64,000 nt of DNA from Glandiceps talaboti (GCF_964340395.1 NC_135571.1:2961611-3025610); one strand, 5' to 3'; positions 28,196 through 43,979 are shown, numbered from the stretch's first letter. The notes: generated from the sequence alone by a model not told the origin. Program-made: numbers and translations.

Positions 28196-28928
28196 TATAA
28201 TTGTTTTTTTTCTTCGTGTTTTTCTCGTTCCTGTTCTTGTTATTTTCACGATCAAAGATATGATCGCTATCAAGGCAACTTCTAAAGGCTATCAGATACA
28301 GTACGCTTGAAATGGTTTATTCACTAGTCATCCATGATACACAACCTGAGGGAGTTCATGAGTTCATTCCCGAGTCTATAACATCATGTATAGACAAATG
28401 GTCTTGCATGTTCAATCGTACACTGACTATGGGTCGGAAACTATAAAACTAGGCAAAAGTTCATATCTAAATTTTAGTTTTACTTTACAAAATCAAAAGA
28501 ATTCAAATGAAAATGAGTCTGTCACTGAGTGTACAATCGCAATTGTTGTTAGGTAATTTCGCCAATGGTTTGTTTAAATTATAAAGAATAACAGAATACC
28601 GGTAACTGCCGGGAAACTTATTTCCCTCTCAAACAAATATGTTATAGTTTTCAACATTTTCTGTTCCAAAAGCCAAACATGCCTGGGGGGATAATCTGGA
28701 AAGATTAAATACTTTATCGTCTGTTCGGAAAATAAACATTTCACGCCTTTCATCGAGACCAGTTCTTTATCGATTTTGGACCAGCTGTTGTGTCAATATT
28801 AAGTTTCATATAATTATGTTTGTATCAAGTTTACAGACTGAGAGAAGTGTGTGCTTTTGACTGGTGTCATTATGAGCTAGGGGGAAAGAACTTTTCAGCG
28901 TATTTGAAATGAATCCAACTCGCAATAA

Positions 28929-29272
28929 CGTTGAGACAGAGTAGTACATGCACGGTCAAATAACGGTCAATGGTTACAGTAGAATAATATAAATCACTTT
29001 CATAGAACGTCGCTTTCGTCAGAATCACGTACGAGTGTCGTCTGCTTTCTGATTTACCGCTTCTTAGTCATGTGACCATGGCGGGTGAAAACTATTTTCT
29101 GGCCAATGGTGTGTTGAGACAGAGTAGTCAGATGCAATGTCAGGAGGATGTCAAAGGAGATTACTAATTGCTCCAGAAGAAAAGTTCAGTTACAATGTAG
29201 CTTTCGTCAGAATCACTCGAGTGTCGTCTGCGTTCTTGTTTTCCGCATTCTAGTCATGTGACCACTCATCCC
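28929..29272 (+). repeat. ~183-bp tandem duplication
   Basis: GTTGAGACAGAGTAGT at 28930 and 29113; CTTTCGTCAGAATCAC, GAGTGTCGTCTGC and TAGTCATGTGACCA recur in both units. Diverged and with small length changes. Confidence 0.8.
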
Positions 29273-29403
29273 TCATGACAGGTAAAAGCTACGTTTTGAC
29301 AAAGCGTTCGAACAAAAATATACATTTCTTTCTCCATCTATCTAAACAAAGAACTTCAATTTAACTTCCACTCACGAATTTCAGTTCGATCGTACATTTC
29401 GTC

Positions 29404-29482
29404 ATGCATGTATGTATGCATGTATGTATGTATGTATGTATGTATGTATGTATGTATGTATGTATGTATGTATGTATGTATA

Positions 29483-29515
<33 letters not shown>

Positions 29516-29628
29516 ATGTATGTATGTATGTATGTATGTATGTATGTATGTATGTATGTATGGATGGATGGTTGGATGTATGTATGTATGTATGTATGTA
29601 TGTATGTATGTATGTATGTATGTATGTA
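29404..29628 (+). repeat. (GTAT)n microsatellite with TG and GGAT interruptions
   Basis: Mostly GTAT from 29404; (TG)n at 29483-29500 and a TGGATGGATGG island near 29560. Confidence 0.95.
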
Positions 29629-29639
29629 TAATACCAAAT

Positions 29640-31908
29640 AGCTATGAACAAATGAAACTTTCCTGAATTTGATTTAATTTATATATACAATTTCCCCGCC
29701 AATCTAAAAAGTGTCATTTTTTTACTTATTTGGTTGTGCTTTGATGTGTGTTTGTTCATTTATTTTCAGTGAAAATGGTTTTAGGTCCGTGATCTGAACA
29801 CTAATTTGACTTTATTTTAAAATGACTTAAACAAACATTGATGTTTGACAGTATGATTGGAAAACAGTTGGACCTCCTTAATTCTAACACAGTAAGTGTC
29901 GATATTGTTGTATTGACCAATTTTCGCCATAAGGCGGATTTATAGTTTTTGTTTTTTGCATATAAAACAGTACATTGTAGAGGGATTGATCACTTTACCT
30001 TGGGCTTGTGATTGACCTGTAGCAGACAAAGATTGCCTGGAGTAACAACTACTTAAGTTCGAACATTCCTCAAAAGCTTAATAAGATGAACATAAACCAA
30101 ACATATCGATCACCCATTTAGCGGAGTCGTACCAAAGTTTTCTTATCCTCCGAAAATAATATTGACTCAGCTGACTAGTTTAAAGGGTTTATGTGAAATT
30201 CAAGGGGGGAAGTCGTAGTTCCATACCATACGCTGTCCTCAAATGTTTACTACAAGTGAAGTTGTACTATATGCACATTAAAGTATTAACTTCTTTATTA
30301 AAATAATTATTGCTGAAATATTCAAATTTAAATCATATTTTGTATTTTTATATCTAAATTTTGATAGTAATAATACGATGAAGGTGTTTCCTACCGATTT
30401 TATCTAAAATGAAGTGAGAATGCAGAAAAAATTTCGAAACACAGAAAGTTTGGAGCACATAATTTTGAATCGTTAGTATTCGGTCCTAACAAGGATATTT
30501 ACATTCGAGTGAATTTAAGCGATAATATCCCCGTATTAATATTGGGTAACCATTAAAAACGTCAAATGTTCGCTCTTCTTTGAAATGCCCAGCAATGTTG
30601 AAGTGTTAAATCAATATGCTTGATATTTATAACACCGAATTTAAACGAATACATTTGTCATTTATTACTTTCTTTCATACGACTATTGGAGAAACGGCAA
30701 GTGGATAGACATGTATGTGACATCAAACAACAGACATTTTGCCGCCATTAGTCATTTTTTAGAAATAACATTTTGAAGAGAGCGTGTCAATGGGAATATG
30801 AGACCCTTGCGGATTTCTAATGGAAAAACAACCGCTTTTAATCCGTGTCTACATACATATAGGTTAGGGGGAAAAGTGAGAAAATTGTGTGTCGGTTAGT
30901 TTATACATTTTCACATTATATTACACAGCTGTCAGTGATGATATACCCAATAGTACAATGGTATATTCAAACAACTAAGATGCCATAAGCAAGCCAAGTT
31001 GCACGCGTTCGAACAAAAATACGGAACTATACAATTGCCGCTTTAAGTCACCGAGAGGTTGGAAAGTCTCAAATATTGTCTTAATTTTCCCCATTTTATT
31101 CTTAAATAAAGCTTCAAGTTGGTATAATTATATAAATTTCCAATATTGTTCTTCTATCAGCCGGAAAATGTTAACACGTGACACGGGTTTGGTCTCTCCA
31201 AGTCTTCGAGTCGTAGTGACAAGGGCCTCTCTTGTATAATACTCACTTGAACGAAGAAATGTATAGGGGATCAATATCTAAGCATATTTTCTTTTGAAGT
31301 GTCTCGTGTGAATTTTGACGACGGTTAAACCATAAGTATGGCCGTCAAAACTTTAAAACATACTATTTTGTGCGTAATATGTTCTAATTGGTGTGGTGAT
31401 CAAGGAGTATTGTACTTAATTTGTGAAATATCATATAACGGCATATAGGCAAGCCATAATCCTACTGTTCGAATTAAAATTCGACATGCGTGTAGAACAG
31501 TGGACAGATTGTACGATAGATTACAATTTGAATTATACCTAGGGAGTTAAGGTTAAAGTTGTGCTAAGGGTTGGGATAGGATAAGACCCCCTAGGAGAAA
31601 AATTAGCTTGTATTGTCAACTCTGAGTGAATGCTGTTCTAGAATGTTTTTCTCTAGAATCATTAAGCCATATTGTTATACCACCAGCCAGCTATTTAGAA
31701 TAGCAAGATCTGTAACTGATGTCATTGAACTTATCATTCCTATAGAGATTATTACGTCATGTCAGAGGGACTTTCTGTATTGGTGTAAGGGTGAAATCAG
31801 TATTTCAATGAAGGATAAAATATTCTTTTATCTAGGATTCAGACCCCCGCCCCCTAACTTAATTGGCCAAATTCATAATTGTTTCAGGCAGTACAATCAT
31901 TTTCAAAC
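29640..31908. other. no gene seen
   Basis: AT-rich intergenic DNA; one plus frame at 31613-31918 without recognisable motif. Confidence 0.5.
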
Positions 31909-32150
31909 CAGTATGTAGTAGTATGTAGTGCTATGAATACAAAGCCAGTATGTAGTAGTGTGTAGTGCTGTGAATACAAAGCCAGTATGTAGTAGTGTGT
32001 AGACTAGTGCTGTGAATATAAAGCCAGTATGTAGTACTAGTAGTATGTGGTGCTATGAATATAAAGCCAGTATGTAGTAGTATGTAGTACTGTGAATATA
32101 AAGCCAGTATGTAGTAGTATGTAGTACTGTAAATATAAAGCCAGTATGTA
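31909..32150 (+). repeat. ~37-45-bp minisatellite, about six units
   Basis: GCCAGTATGTAGTAGT...GTGCT(A/G)TGAATA(C/T)AAA repeated from 31909; length differences come from inserted CTAGTA-type pieces. Confidence 0.9.
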
Positions 32151-32244
32151 GTGAAGTAATTCTCTTTTATATTGACACTTTATTTTATTTTAGCGCCAAG
32201 CATTTATAAAAGCACAAATTCTTCATCTCTTGATATGACATTTT

Positions 32245-32480
32245 AGGTGTAACAGATTCCATTCCAAGTAAAATAGTTTTGGCTGGATGAGAAATAAAGT
32301 AGTTCACATCCCCACCCCACATCCATCCTCTAGTCCTGCTTACAGACGGTGGTGCGCATGCTCAGAAGGCAGGGAAGACTTGCAAGCAGGACTACCCACC
32401 CCCATCCCCCAAAATAAAGGAAGTACATTTTTTTTATCCTACATTGAACTATTGAGCTCACCCCAACGTGTTCTTTCTTC
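32245..32480 (+). repeat. dispersed repeat family F, copy 2
   Basis: Partner of 26600-26770, interrupted by the small MITE at 32333-32392 within its C-rich tract. Confidence 0.6.
32333..32392. mobile_element. small TA-flanked MITE family M, copy 2
   Basis: About 60 bp. GTCCTGCTTACAGACGG pairs with CTTGCAAGCAGGAC; TA on each side. It sits inside a dispersed repeat (family F) whose other copy at 26.6 kb lacks it, which marks it as an insertion. Confidence 0.75.
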
Positions 32481-32833
32481 AGTTTTATACAATTCTTAAA
32501 TGTCTCGCTTAGCGTATGCAGTTCTTTGGCTTCCAATCCATCAACAACTTGTTCAATAATTGCCATTATATATGATGTTGGACACAATTTAAGTGTATAA
32601 GAAATGTCACCGAATAATGTGATATTGCCATTTCAAACAGCAAGACATGAAATTATGTAAAAAAAAATGTCTGAGTACAGAAAAGGACTCATGTGCCGGA
32701 AATGACTTGACTGTTTGAGTGTATCGCTGTGTGAATAAAAAATCAGAGTACATCATGTAGTTATAGTAAAAGCCCAAATTATCCCGTCCATTACGTTTTA
32801 CAAACCTCGGAGTCTACAGAATGTCACGCTCGG

Positions 32834-33231
32834 CCACTTTTCTGTCGTAATACACATACCGAAAATATAAAAAAAATGGAAGTAGATACTTCATTTTCGT
32901 TATTATCGTTTTTCGTAACTATTCATGTTACAGTTCGTGAACTTTAAGTTTCATTTTATATAACAGAAATCGTACATAGTTCGTCTTGTGAAGTTTTTGC
33001 CGGAGAAAACGTTGGTATTACACGGAGGATTTTAACATCGAGAGGTACCCCAGTAGTTGTCAGTAAGTTGTGTGAATGTCGCATAACGTTCAGTTTGGTA
33101 GGACCTCGTTTCATCAACCTTGACAACTAAAGTTGTTGAAAGTAATTCTAAATACTCCATGCAACAAAGTTGAAAATTGTCCTTTGGATTTCTTTTAAGC
33201 AATAAATGCAAAGCTAACTATTCAAAACTTG

Positions 33232-33235
<4 letters not shown>
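32834..33235 (+). repeat. ~400-bp duplicated segment E, copy 2, ending in (GA)n
   Basis: Partner of 7921-8330, in the same orientation, ending in the same CAAAACTTGATAT followed by (GA)n. Left flanks differ. Either a recent local duplication or a young mobile element with a simple-repeat tail. Confidence 0.9.
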
Positions 33236-33307
<72 letters not shown>

Positions 33308-33409
33308 GAGAGAGAGAGAGAAGAGGGGAGGGGAGAGAGAGAGAAGAGAGAGAGAGAGGAGGGGGGGGAGAAGAGACAGAGAGAGGACAGATCAGAGAAG
33401 AAAGAAAGA

Positions 33410-33447
<38 letters not shown>

Positions 33448-33449
33448 AG

Positions 33450-33517
<68 letters not shown>

Positions 33518-33521
33518 AGAA
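33236..33521 (+). repeat. (GA)n microsatellite with G-rich interruptions
   Basis: Directly follows segment E copy 2; GA with AAGAGGGG-type interruptions at 33320-33420. Confidence 0.95.
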
Positions 33522-33529
33522 TCAAAACG

Positions 33530-33560
33530 GGCGGGCCGTAGCCAAGTCGAATCGGTAGAA
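33530..33560 (+). repeat. possible box A fragment after the GA repeat
   Basis: GGGCCGTAGCCAAGTCGAAT and CGGTAGAAC resemble the 5' half of a tRNA-derived SINE. No box B follows; the family J element lies about 90 bp on. Confidence 0.25.
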
Positions 33561-33652
33561 CATACAATATATTGTAATAATACTGCCCTTTTGTTCTTAT
33601 GCCATAGAGGAGACGATGTTCGTTTCTGTGCAATAGAGCGGATTTCAGAATA

Positions 33653-33951
33653 CTGTTCAGCGACTCTGTTTGAATCACCAGAGACTATGAGAAACTACTT
33701 TGAGATAGCAGGATTAATAAATAGAATTTCTTCTAACATTTTGTCTAAATGAAATAAACTAACATGCCACCATGCACACATCAAATGCAGACGTCAAAAC
33801 ATTGGCGCCTGTGTGTCTGCGCATTGTTGCAGTATGCCGGATGTCATTCAGACGAAATGTAGCAATACATTGCGACTTTGCAGGTAAATTGTAGCATGTC
33901 CAGTTTCTTATTTATTTCTGCATGGTTGTACCAAACAAAGACACTGAATCC
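33653..33951. mobile_element. TIR element family J, copy 1
   Basis: The left end CTGTTCAGCGACTCTGTTTG and the right end, complemented GGATTCAGTGTCTTTGTTTG, form inverted repeats. The inner block TGCAGACGTCAAAACATTGG is shared, in reverse, with the copy at 51079. Target duplication not resolved. Confidence 0.65.
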
Positions 33952-34032
33952 GATGTACTTCACAATGGCAGCAGTTCTGATTTTTAGACTCGTCAAAATT
34001 AATGTCAGAGAACTGAATTTTTAATGTAATAA

Positions 34033-34089
34033 TACGAAGGCCGAGAAGGGGGTTTCGGATTTCAGACAAGTCCCTTCTCGGCTTCCGTA
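34033..34089. other. near-perfect 18-bp hairpin
   Basis: TACGAAGGCCGAGAAGGG (34033-34050) pairs with CCCTTCTCGGCTTCCGTA (34072-34089) with one shifted base; the loop is 21 nt. GC-rich compared with its surroundings. Could be a MITE core or a structured RNA; no coding context. Confidence 0.7.
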
Positions 34090-34482
34090 CGATACTGATC
34101 AGTTAGACATTCGATACACATCAGTGTGGTCGCATTAACAAAAGTCAAATTTATTATCAGTTATTTATATGTGCTAATTTACAGGTTATGGGGTTTATTT
34201 TGTGTGGTCGTTGTGCTGTCAATGATTGAACATTATCATTTTTTTTAATAATTACTTTTACTTTATTCACATTTCACATCATAGTGATTGATTATCCGAT
34301 TATAAATGTTTGAATTATTTGGTTTTTTATAAAAGATACAATCTTCAGACATATTTATGAGGACAATGGTCTTATTAATTTCAATAAATTAAATGATAAC
34401 TGCATTAACCATAAATCTAATGGTTTTTATTTTCTAGTCCATAGATTGTATTCTTTGTCTTTGTGATGCTAAGTTATGACCC

Positions 34483-34747
34483 CCACCCCCACACCCCGGA
34501 GGGAACATTCCTTAAGGCATAAAAGTATATGCCACCCAAATGGGTCACTTTTGAAAAAGAATCCCTATATGGGTCGACTTTCATCTAAAATTTCTCTAAT
34601 CAAGGGGTCAATAACATGGGAAACGTCTTCAGGCTTCAGAAATACATCCACAACATTTGGATAAATGTAGCTGAGTGGTTGATTTGAACTGGGTCCGGGG
34701 TCCTTTGGACTTGGACCGCACACCCGTCTGAAAGTTTGGCTCAACAT
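34483..34747 (-). repeat. dispersed repeat family C, copy 1
   Basis: In minus sense this matches the plus-strand copy at 43650: ACGGGTGTG, then CAAGT(T/C)CAAA, GAAGACGTTTCCCAT, GATTAGAGAA and GAAA(A)GTCGAC. A 60-codon minus frame here looks protein-like but is not kept open in the other copy as I read it, so I treat it as repeat. Confidence 0.65.
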
Positions 34748-35085
34748 TTTACAAACATTTTACCAACTTTGCTATATTTTATCATTTGGCTCACACAAAA
34801 ATCTTACTAACAGTGCTACATTGTATGACGTCTGGCTCAACAAAAATCTTACCAACAGTGCTACATTTTATCGTCTGGCAACAAAAATCTTACCAATGTC
34901 CAGTGCTATATTTTGTCGCCGAGCTCGACAAAATCCTACTAGTATTGTTCCATTTTATCGTCTTTTTCGACAATTATCTCGGTGTGTAAGATTGTTATTA
35001 AGTCAGATGATAAAAATGAAGCACTGTCGGTAAGAAAAATATTGAACTAGACGATAAAATGTAGCAATGTCAGTAAGAAGGTGGA
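34740..35085. repeat. ~50-bp satellite with direct and inverted units
   Basis: Direct units (CAACAAAAATCTTACCAACAGTGCTACATTTTATCGTCTGG type) from 34745 to about 34980. Then two inverted units at about 35003-35085 (GATAAAA...GCACTGTCGGTAAGA and GACGATAAAATGTAGCAATG). The block could fold into a long imperfect hairpin. Confidence 0.8.
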
Positions 35086-35549
35086 CTGATTTTAATTGTA
35101 ATACAGTTTGTCAGCCCGTGAGTTTAACAATGGACTTATACATCACCTAAAACGGCCTGTCAAACCATATTAACTCAAGTCTTATAAAATAATTCAGTAA
35201 AAAAAACACATAATGATCTTTATATTAGCAAAACTAAATACCAAAAAATTTCAAAATTTTGATTTGTTAAGAAAATATCCTCAAGGTTTATTCTTTGTTA
35301 ATAATATGATGTCTTTATTTACTTGTCAAAGTAGTTATTTCTACAAAGGTTGTACTATTGAAAGTTATTCATATATTGATTTGAGTGTTAGAAGTTAATG
35401 TTCAACGACAAATTGGGATCATTGGCCCTCTTTTCAAAATACAAAATACAATATTTTACACAAATTTGACAATTTGACAATTATTCATGTCAATATTAGA
35501 CATGATGTTGCAATTGAAATGTTTTTTGAAACTGTTTTTTTTTTATATA

Positions 35550-35909
35550 CAACCCGCGAAAAAACATCCGTGCGTTTGTTTGCTTTTAATAAGCATGTAT
35601 CATGCAAAGACAGACAATATAATAAGTGTTAGTAACTTATCAAATTATAAACCTAACAGGAGCCCTGTATCCTACAACTCTGTTTACTGTTAGAGTGCTA
35701 TACGTCATGACAATGCATACTAAGACCGACTGCTTCTGATATAACGTCTCAAGATATACACAAACTGAAAAACCGACATCAGAGGCACCCTGTTGCTTTT
35801 GTATCATTTATATTTTTTTTTTCTTAAAATACTTTTGTGTTTATATGAAGTCTTTCCTTGGCTCACTTCATTCAAGCAAACGAAGTACTGGTTTTTGTTT
35901 CGGTGGTTG
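35550..35909. mobile_element. TA-flanked MITE family B, copy 2
   Basis: 360 bp between TA at 35548-35549 and TA at 35910-35911. The left end is CAACCCGCGAAAAAACATCC; the right end reads CAACCACCGAAACAAAAACC on the other strand. The core shares TTAGTAACTTATCAAA with copy 3. Confidence 0.85.
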
Positions 35910-35919
35910 TAAAACTGAC

Positions 35920-36110
35920 TTACTCGTAACACCATACACCCTGAACAGTATTGAATCACATGGTAGTAAACCATGTATGTAGCTGTACACTTTGTATGGT
36001 ACAATTAACCAATCAAATCAAATTGATTTTGGGGTCCGCACCCTTTAATCAGCGGCCCAACGTGGTCACGATTTCAACATGTTACAGTACTATTATGGAA
36101 AAAAATCGAC
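35920..36110 (+). repeat. dispersed repeat family D, copy 3
   Basis: Follows directly after the family B MITE. Contains GGGGTCCGCACCC, AATCAGCGGCCCAACG and ATCACGATTTCAAC-like sequence. Confidence 0.6.
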
Positions 36111-36944
36111 CTCTCATTGACACATACAATGTTGAAAAATATAGTGTTTTAACAAGAAAAAAAGTAGCACTCCAGTTGCAGCCAGTGTGGGTTTAAGAGA
36201 TGATTTTAGGTAGAGTTGTTGTTGTTTGGTCTTGGTTTTATACAACTCTGGCAATCGAGGTTTCTGTTCAAGAAATACACAAACTAAAACAATTGTTGGG
36301 CGATGTGGTAGATTACATGTCAAGTGGGTGATAACGGCGCCTTTGTTGTGCGAATGTAACTTGATCACCTGATCAAAATTGTGTAAACACAAGAAGTCGC
36401 CAAAACATGTAAACTGCGAGATTATGGAAGCCATTATTCTGTAAGTATAATTAAACCAACATTCATTCAACATGTTGCAACAATAGTTGTAGACTGTCTC
36501 TATCTTAGTCAATCGAGACCTCGCTTGCCAGAGTAGTATACGTACTGTGTCAATGGAAATAGAATTATTGGGGCTGAAATTAATACTACATTTTAATTTT
36601 CATTCTGTCAAAGTTTTCATATTCATATTTTAGATTTATTGTTATTTTATTAATTTCTTCCCATTTTGCTAAAGACTAAATATATTGAGCATTTATAATC
36701 ATTAACGATGAACATCAGATTCAGAACCTTATAACTTCCCATAAATCTTAACAGCTTTTACGTTTTCTGTTTTCATTGACACAATTTAGGATTATGATGG
36801 ATGACCCTACAAATAAAAATATTCTACTCTGTACCTTTAATATTCTCTTAATACCATGATATTCATATTTCTATATTATTTGGATTTATTACTAAATTAA
36901 TTTCTGGTTTATTTCGTCATGTTTTACTAATTCAAAGAAGAAGA

Positions 36945-37300
36945 ATCGTACCAGCTCCCTGTGTGCAGTAATTAGATCTCAGGATTAGCAAGTCATGGAT
37001 TTAAATCCCACTGGAGACAGGGGAATTTTCTATGACCGACTCAAACCCAGGGGGAGTGCTATACAACTTGATGGGTAGGCTGTATTATCACTCAGCCGTG
37101 TCTCACTCATAAGGCGAATTAGACTTTGGGGGACTCCTGGAGTAATGAGTCGAACATTAGGGTACAATTACTCACACTGAGTGCGGAGGTGGTTTGTTTG
37201 CCGGGTCGATTGACTCCGGGGCAGACTGTGGACCTACTGGGAAAGCCTTGACAGTTCCATAGCAACGTGATATGGAGCGTGCAACATGGCCCTCTCACGG
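36945..37300 (+). repeat. tRNA-derived SINE candidate
   Basis: A box A-like TGTGTGCAGTAATTAG (36960-36975) and a box B-like GGATTTAAATCC (36997-37008) sit at tRNA-like spacing, with flanking sequence recalling a tRNA. A 300-bp body of mixed GC follows. Not a functional tRNA: both boxes are off consensus and the acceptor stem does not pair. Confidence 0.45.
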
Positions 37301-37599
37301 AGTCCTAAACCTGAATGAAACTCTACAAAAACGTGTGGATGTGTTTATGTCTGTATGTATCTGCATAAAAAAGATGAATCGCTACAAATTTATATTACAT
37401 TAGATAAGAACTTATTTTTCCATTAATCTGGGAGCTTTTAGTTGATTTAATAGGCTACTGTAACAGTTGCTCGGAGTTCGTGCTTTAGTTATAACCCCAG
37501 ATCACTATATTTCCTATGTATAGTGGTCTGAGTTTTCAAAATTGCGCAATTGAAGAACACTATGTGCGGATGAAAGGGGAAAGCCACATCACACAGAAA

Positions 37600-37705
37600 T
37601 AACATACTCATGGTTGAAGAATGAATATTCATGAGAGATGTTTTACACTGAATGGATAGTCACTTATAAGTCATGAATATTCATTGTTCAACCATGAATA
37701 TATTA
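37600..37705. other. ~38-bp-arm inverted repeat
   Basis: ATAACATACTCATGGTTGAA(G)AATGAATATTCATGA on the left pairs with the right arm ending TTCAACCATGAATATATTAT. The loop is about 35 nt. ATGAATATTCAT is itself palindromic. MITE-like; no target duplication resolved. Confidence 0.7.
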
Positions 37706-38469
37706 TTTTAGCTGACTCCCATGATGCATTGGCCTACAGCAACGATATCCTATAAATGCACAAGATCAACTGGATGTTTCTCTGAAATCACAAGTAATTG
37801 TAGGTGATGTAAAATCATGAAATGACTCTCCAGAACGCCATAGTTTATGAAAATGTCTATATTTCCGGAAGTGGTGTCCCCTTTAAAAAGTCGTCCTTGA
37901 ATACTACGACGCAAAAGTAAACAAACGACGTGTACGGTAGTTGTGTATTCCGTACATGAACTAACGAGGTGACGATAGCCTAATATATCACCAGAAACGT
38001 GCGGCTACACTCATTAATAATGATATAATAATGTGAATTTATAACTTGCCTTTTGAATTCCTCCTGAGAGCTCAAGGCGCTGACAATTAACTGAAAGTAA
38101 AAGAAATATTTATGTCCTCGTTGGTACGACCAACATATTTCTTATCATTTGTAACAGTCTATTAGGATAGTGCCAATCACAAACAATAGAAAAGTGCGCA
38201 TTTACGGGCCGACTTGGTGATGGCTCCGGGTCCCGTATTATCTTCCCTGATAGTTAGGTATTGGAATAACTTAATAGAAGATTCGATAGATGTGGTCCGA
38301 TAACTAAATCTCGAGATGTTGGGATGCTGGTCCAAATCAAATTGAACTGTGGGTTGTAGCTGTCGTGTAGATGTTTCTGGCATGTTGCAAGTATACAATG
38401 CAAAAGTAGAAATTCAATATGCATTATTGGACCTCATGTCTATATTGCCCAAAACTCACACACATCATA

Positions 38470-38535
38470 TGCATGCATGCATGCGTGCGTGCGTGCGTGC
38501 GTGCGTACGTACGTACCTACTGTAAATATGTATAT

Positions 38536-38574
<39 letters not shown>

Positions 38575-38731
38575 CACACACAAACACACGCACGCACGCA
38601 CGCACACACACACATACATACACACATACATACACACACACATACATACATACATACATACATACATACAGACAGACATACATACATACATACATACATA
38701 CATACATACATACATACATACATACGCGCGC

Positions 38732-38790
<59 letters not shown>

Positions 38791-38818
38791 TACATACATA
38801 CATACATACATACATACA
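38470..38818 (+). repeat. compound (GCAT/GCGT)-(ACAG)-(ACGC)-(ACAT)-(CA) microsatellite
   Basis: Successive tetranucleotide tracts, including alternating GCGCGCGC at 38725-38733, a potential Z-DNA segment beside (CA)n at 38752-38784. Confidence 0.95.
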
Positions 38819-38819
38819 A

Positions 38820-42630
<3,811 letters not shown>

Positions 42631-42706
42631 ATGATGGTGGGAGTGGTGGTGGTGGTGGTTGTGGTGGTGGTGGTTGTTCTGTTGTTTTTGTTGTTTTTGT
42701 TGTTGT

Positions 42707-42745
<39 letters not shown>

Positions 42746-42906
42746 TGGTAGTGGTACCACGGTGGTGATTGTTCTGTTGTTGTTGTTGTTGCTGTTGTTT
42801 TTTGTTGATTTTGTTGTTGTTCTTGATGATAATGATGACGGTGGTGGTGGTGGTAGTGGTGGTATCACACGGTGGTGGTAGTTCTGTTCTGTTTTACTGT
42901 TTTTGT

Positions 42907-42960
<54 letters not shown>

Positions 42961-42983
42961 CAACGACGACGATAATGATGATG

Positions 42984-43015
<32 letters not shown>

Positions 43016-43110
43016 GATCGTGGTGGTGGTGGTGGTGGTGGTGGTGGTGGTGGTATCACACGGTGGTGGTGGTGGTGGTGGTTCTGTTCTTGTTTGTATT
43101 GTTTTTGTTA

Positions 43111-43178
<68 letters not shown>

Positions 43179-43250
43179 GGTGATGATGATCGTGGTGGTT
43201 GTGGTGGTGGTGGTGGTGGTGGCGGTGGTTGTTGTAGTGGTGATGGCGGT
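42631..43250 (+). repeat. trinucleotide mosaic of GGT, GTT and GAT with a higher-order unit
   Basis: A unit of (GGT)n, then GTTCTGTT(GTT)n, then (GAT)n recurs about four times (42631, 42750, 42870, 43060), with ATCACACGGTGGTGG-like joints. Frames on both strands are artefacts. Confidence 0.9.
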
Positions 43251-43649
43251 ATGAAGATAAACAGAGATGAAACATGCAATACGTGCTATATCAGGAAACA
43301 GCTTTTGTTAACAAGACCGTCTTCTTCCTTTGAAATAACGATGGCTAGTCATTTCTTAGAATATTCTCACTCAATACAGTAGGTGGCTCCCTAGGGACCT
43401 GTCGATACGTAGAATTAGTCACGATTTCTTTTACGAGAGATTCATTGGAGAGCTCATCTCAAGTCTGTAATTATTAGGAAACCTTCAAATCACTCATAGA
43501 AATGCTCTTTTTAGTATTCCTAAACATAACCTGTATAGAGACAGGGCAGCCGACAGGGCAGCATCTTGATCTTGTGTTTTAACAATTTTGGCTGCTTGTA
43601 GTCATTTATGAACCATCTAAGGTTATTGTATTTTGTTTTTCCTGGCGGG

Positions 43650-43937
43650 GAAGGGGGGGGGGGGTACTCCGCAAATTTTTACACGGGTGTGTGCAGCCCA
43701 AGTTCAAATCAACTATGTATAATCCAAAAACAGACCCATTGTTATGGATTTCCAGGGGATCGGTTACTTTTCTCCTGATGGTGTGAAGCTATTTCTAATA
43801 AACCATGAAGACGTTTCCCATTTTATCGACACCATGATTAGAGAATTTTCACATGAAAAGTCGACACACATGTAGGGGTTTCATAGTGAAAAGATGACCA
43901 ATTTGAGTGTCTTGCCATTGTGCATGATCATCATCAC

Positions 43938-43977
<40 letters not shown>
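43650..43977 (+). repeat. dispersed repeat family C, copy 2, followed by poly(A)
   Basis: Homologous to 34483-34747. About 18 bp after the shared part comes a run of 39 A (43939-43977), which would suit retroposition, but the other copy has no such tail. A G run lies at the 5' side (about 43650). Confidence 0.6.

Positions 43978-43979
<2 letters not shown>

Noticed and set aside
27752-28285. Long open frames of poly-Thr/Pro, poly-Val/Leu, poly-Trp/Cys
   Set aside because: All arise from trinucleotide repeats read in different frames; open on both strands at once, no start or splice context.
36960-37030. Functional tRNA gene
   Set aside because: Boxes are off consensus and the acceptor stem does not pair; better explained as a SINE head.
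38177-38398. 73-codon minus-strand frame, protein-like composition
   Set aside because: Could not be tied to any family, and no splice borders were convincing.
43939-43977. Poly(A) run as proof of a processed pseudogene
   Set aside because: No recognisable gene sequence upstream; the partner copy of the repeat has no tail, so the A run may be a simple repeat.
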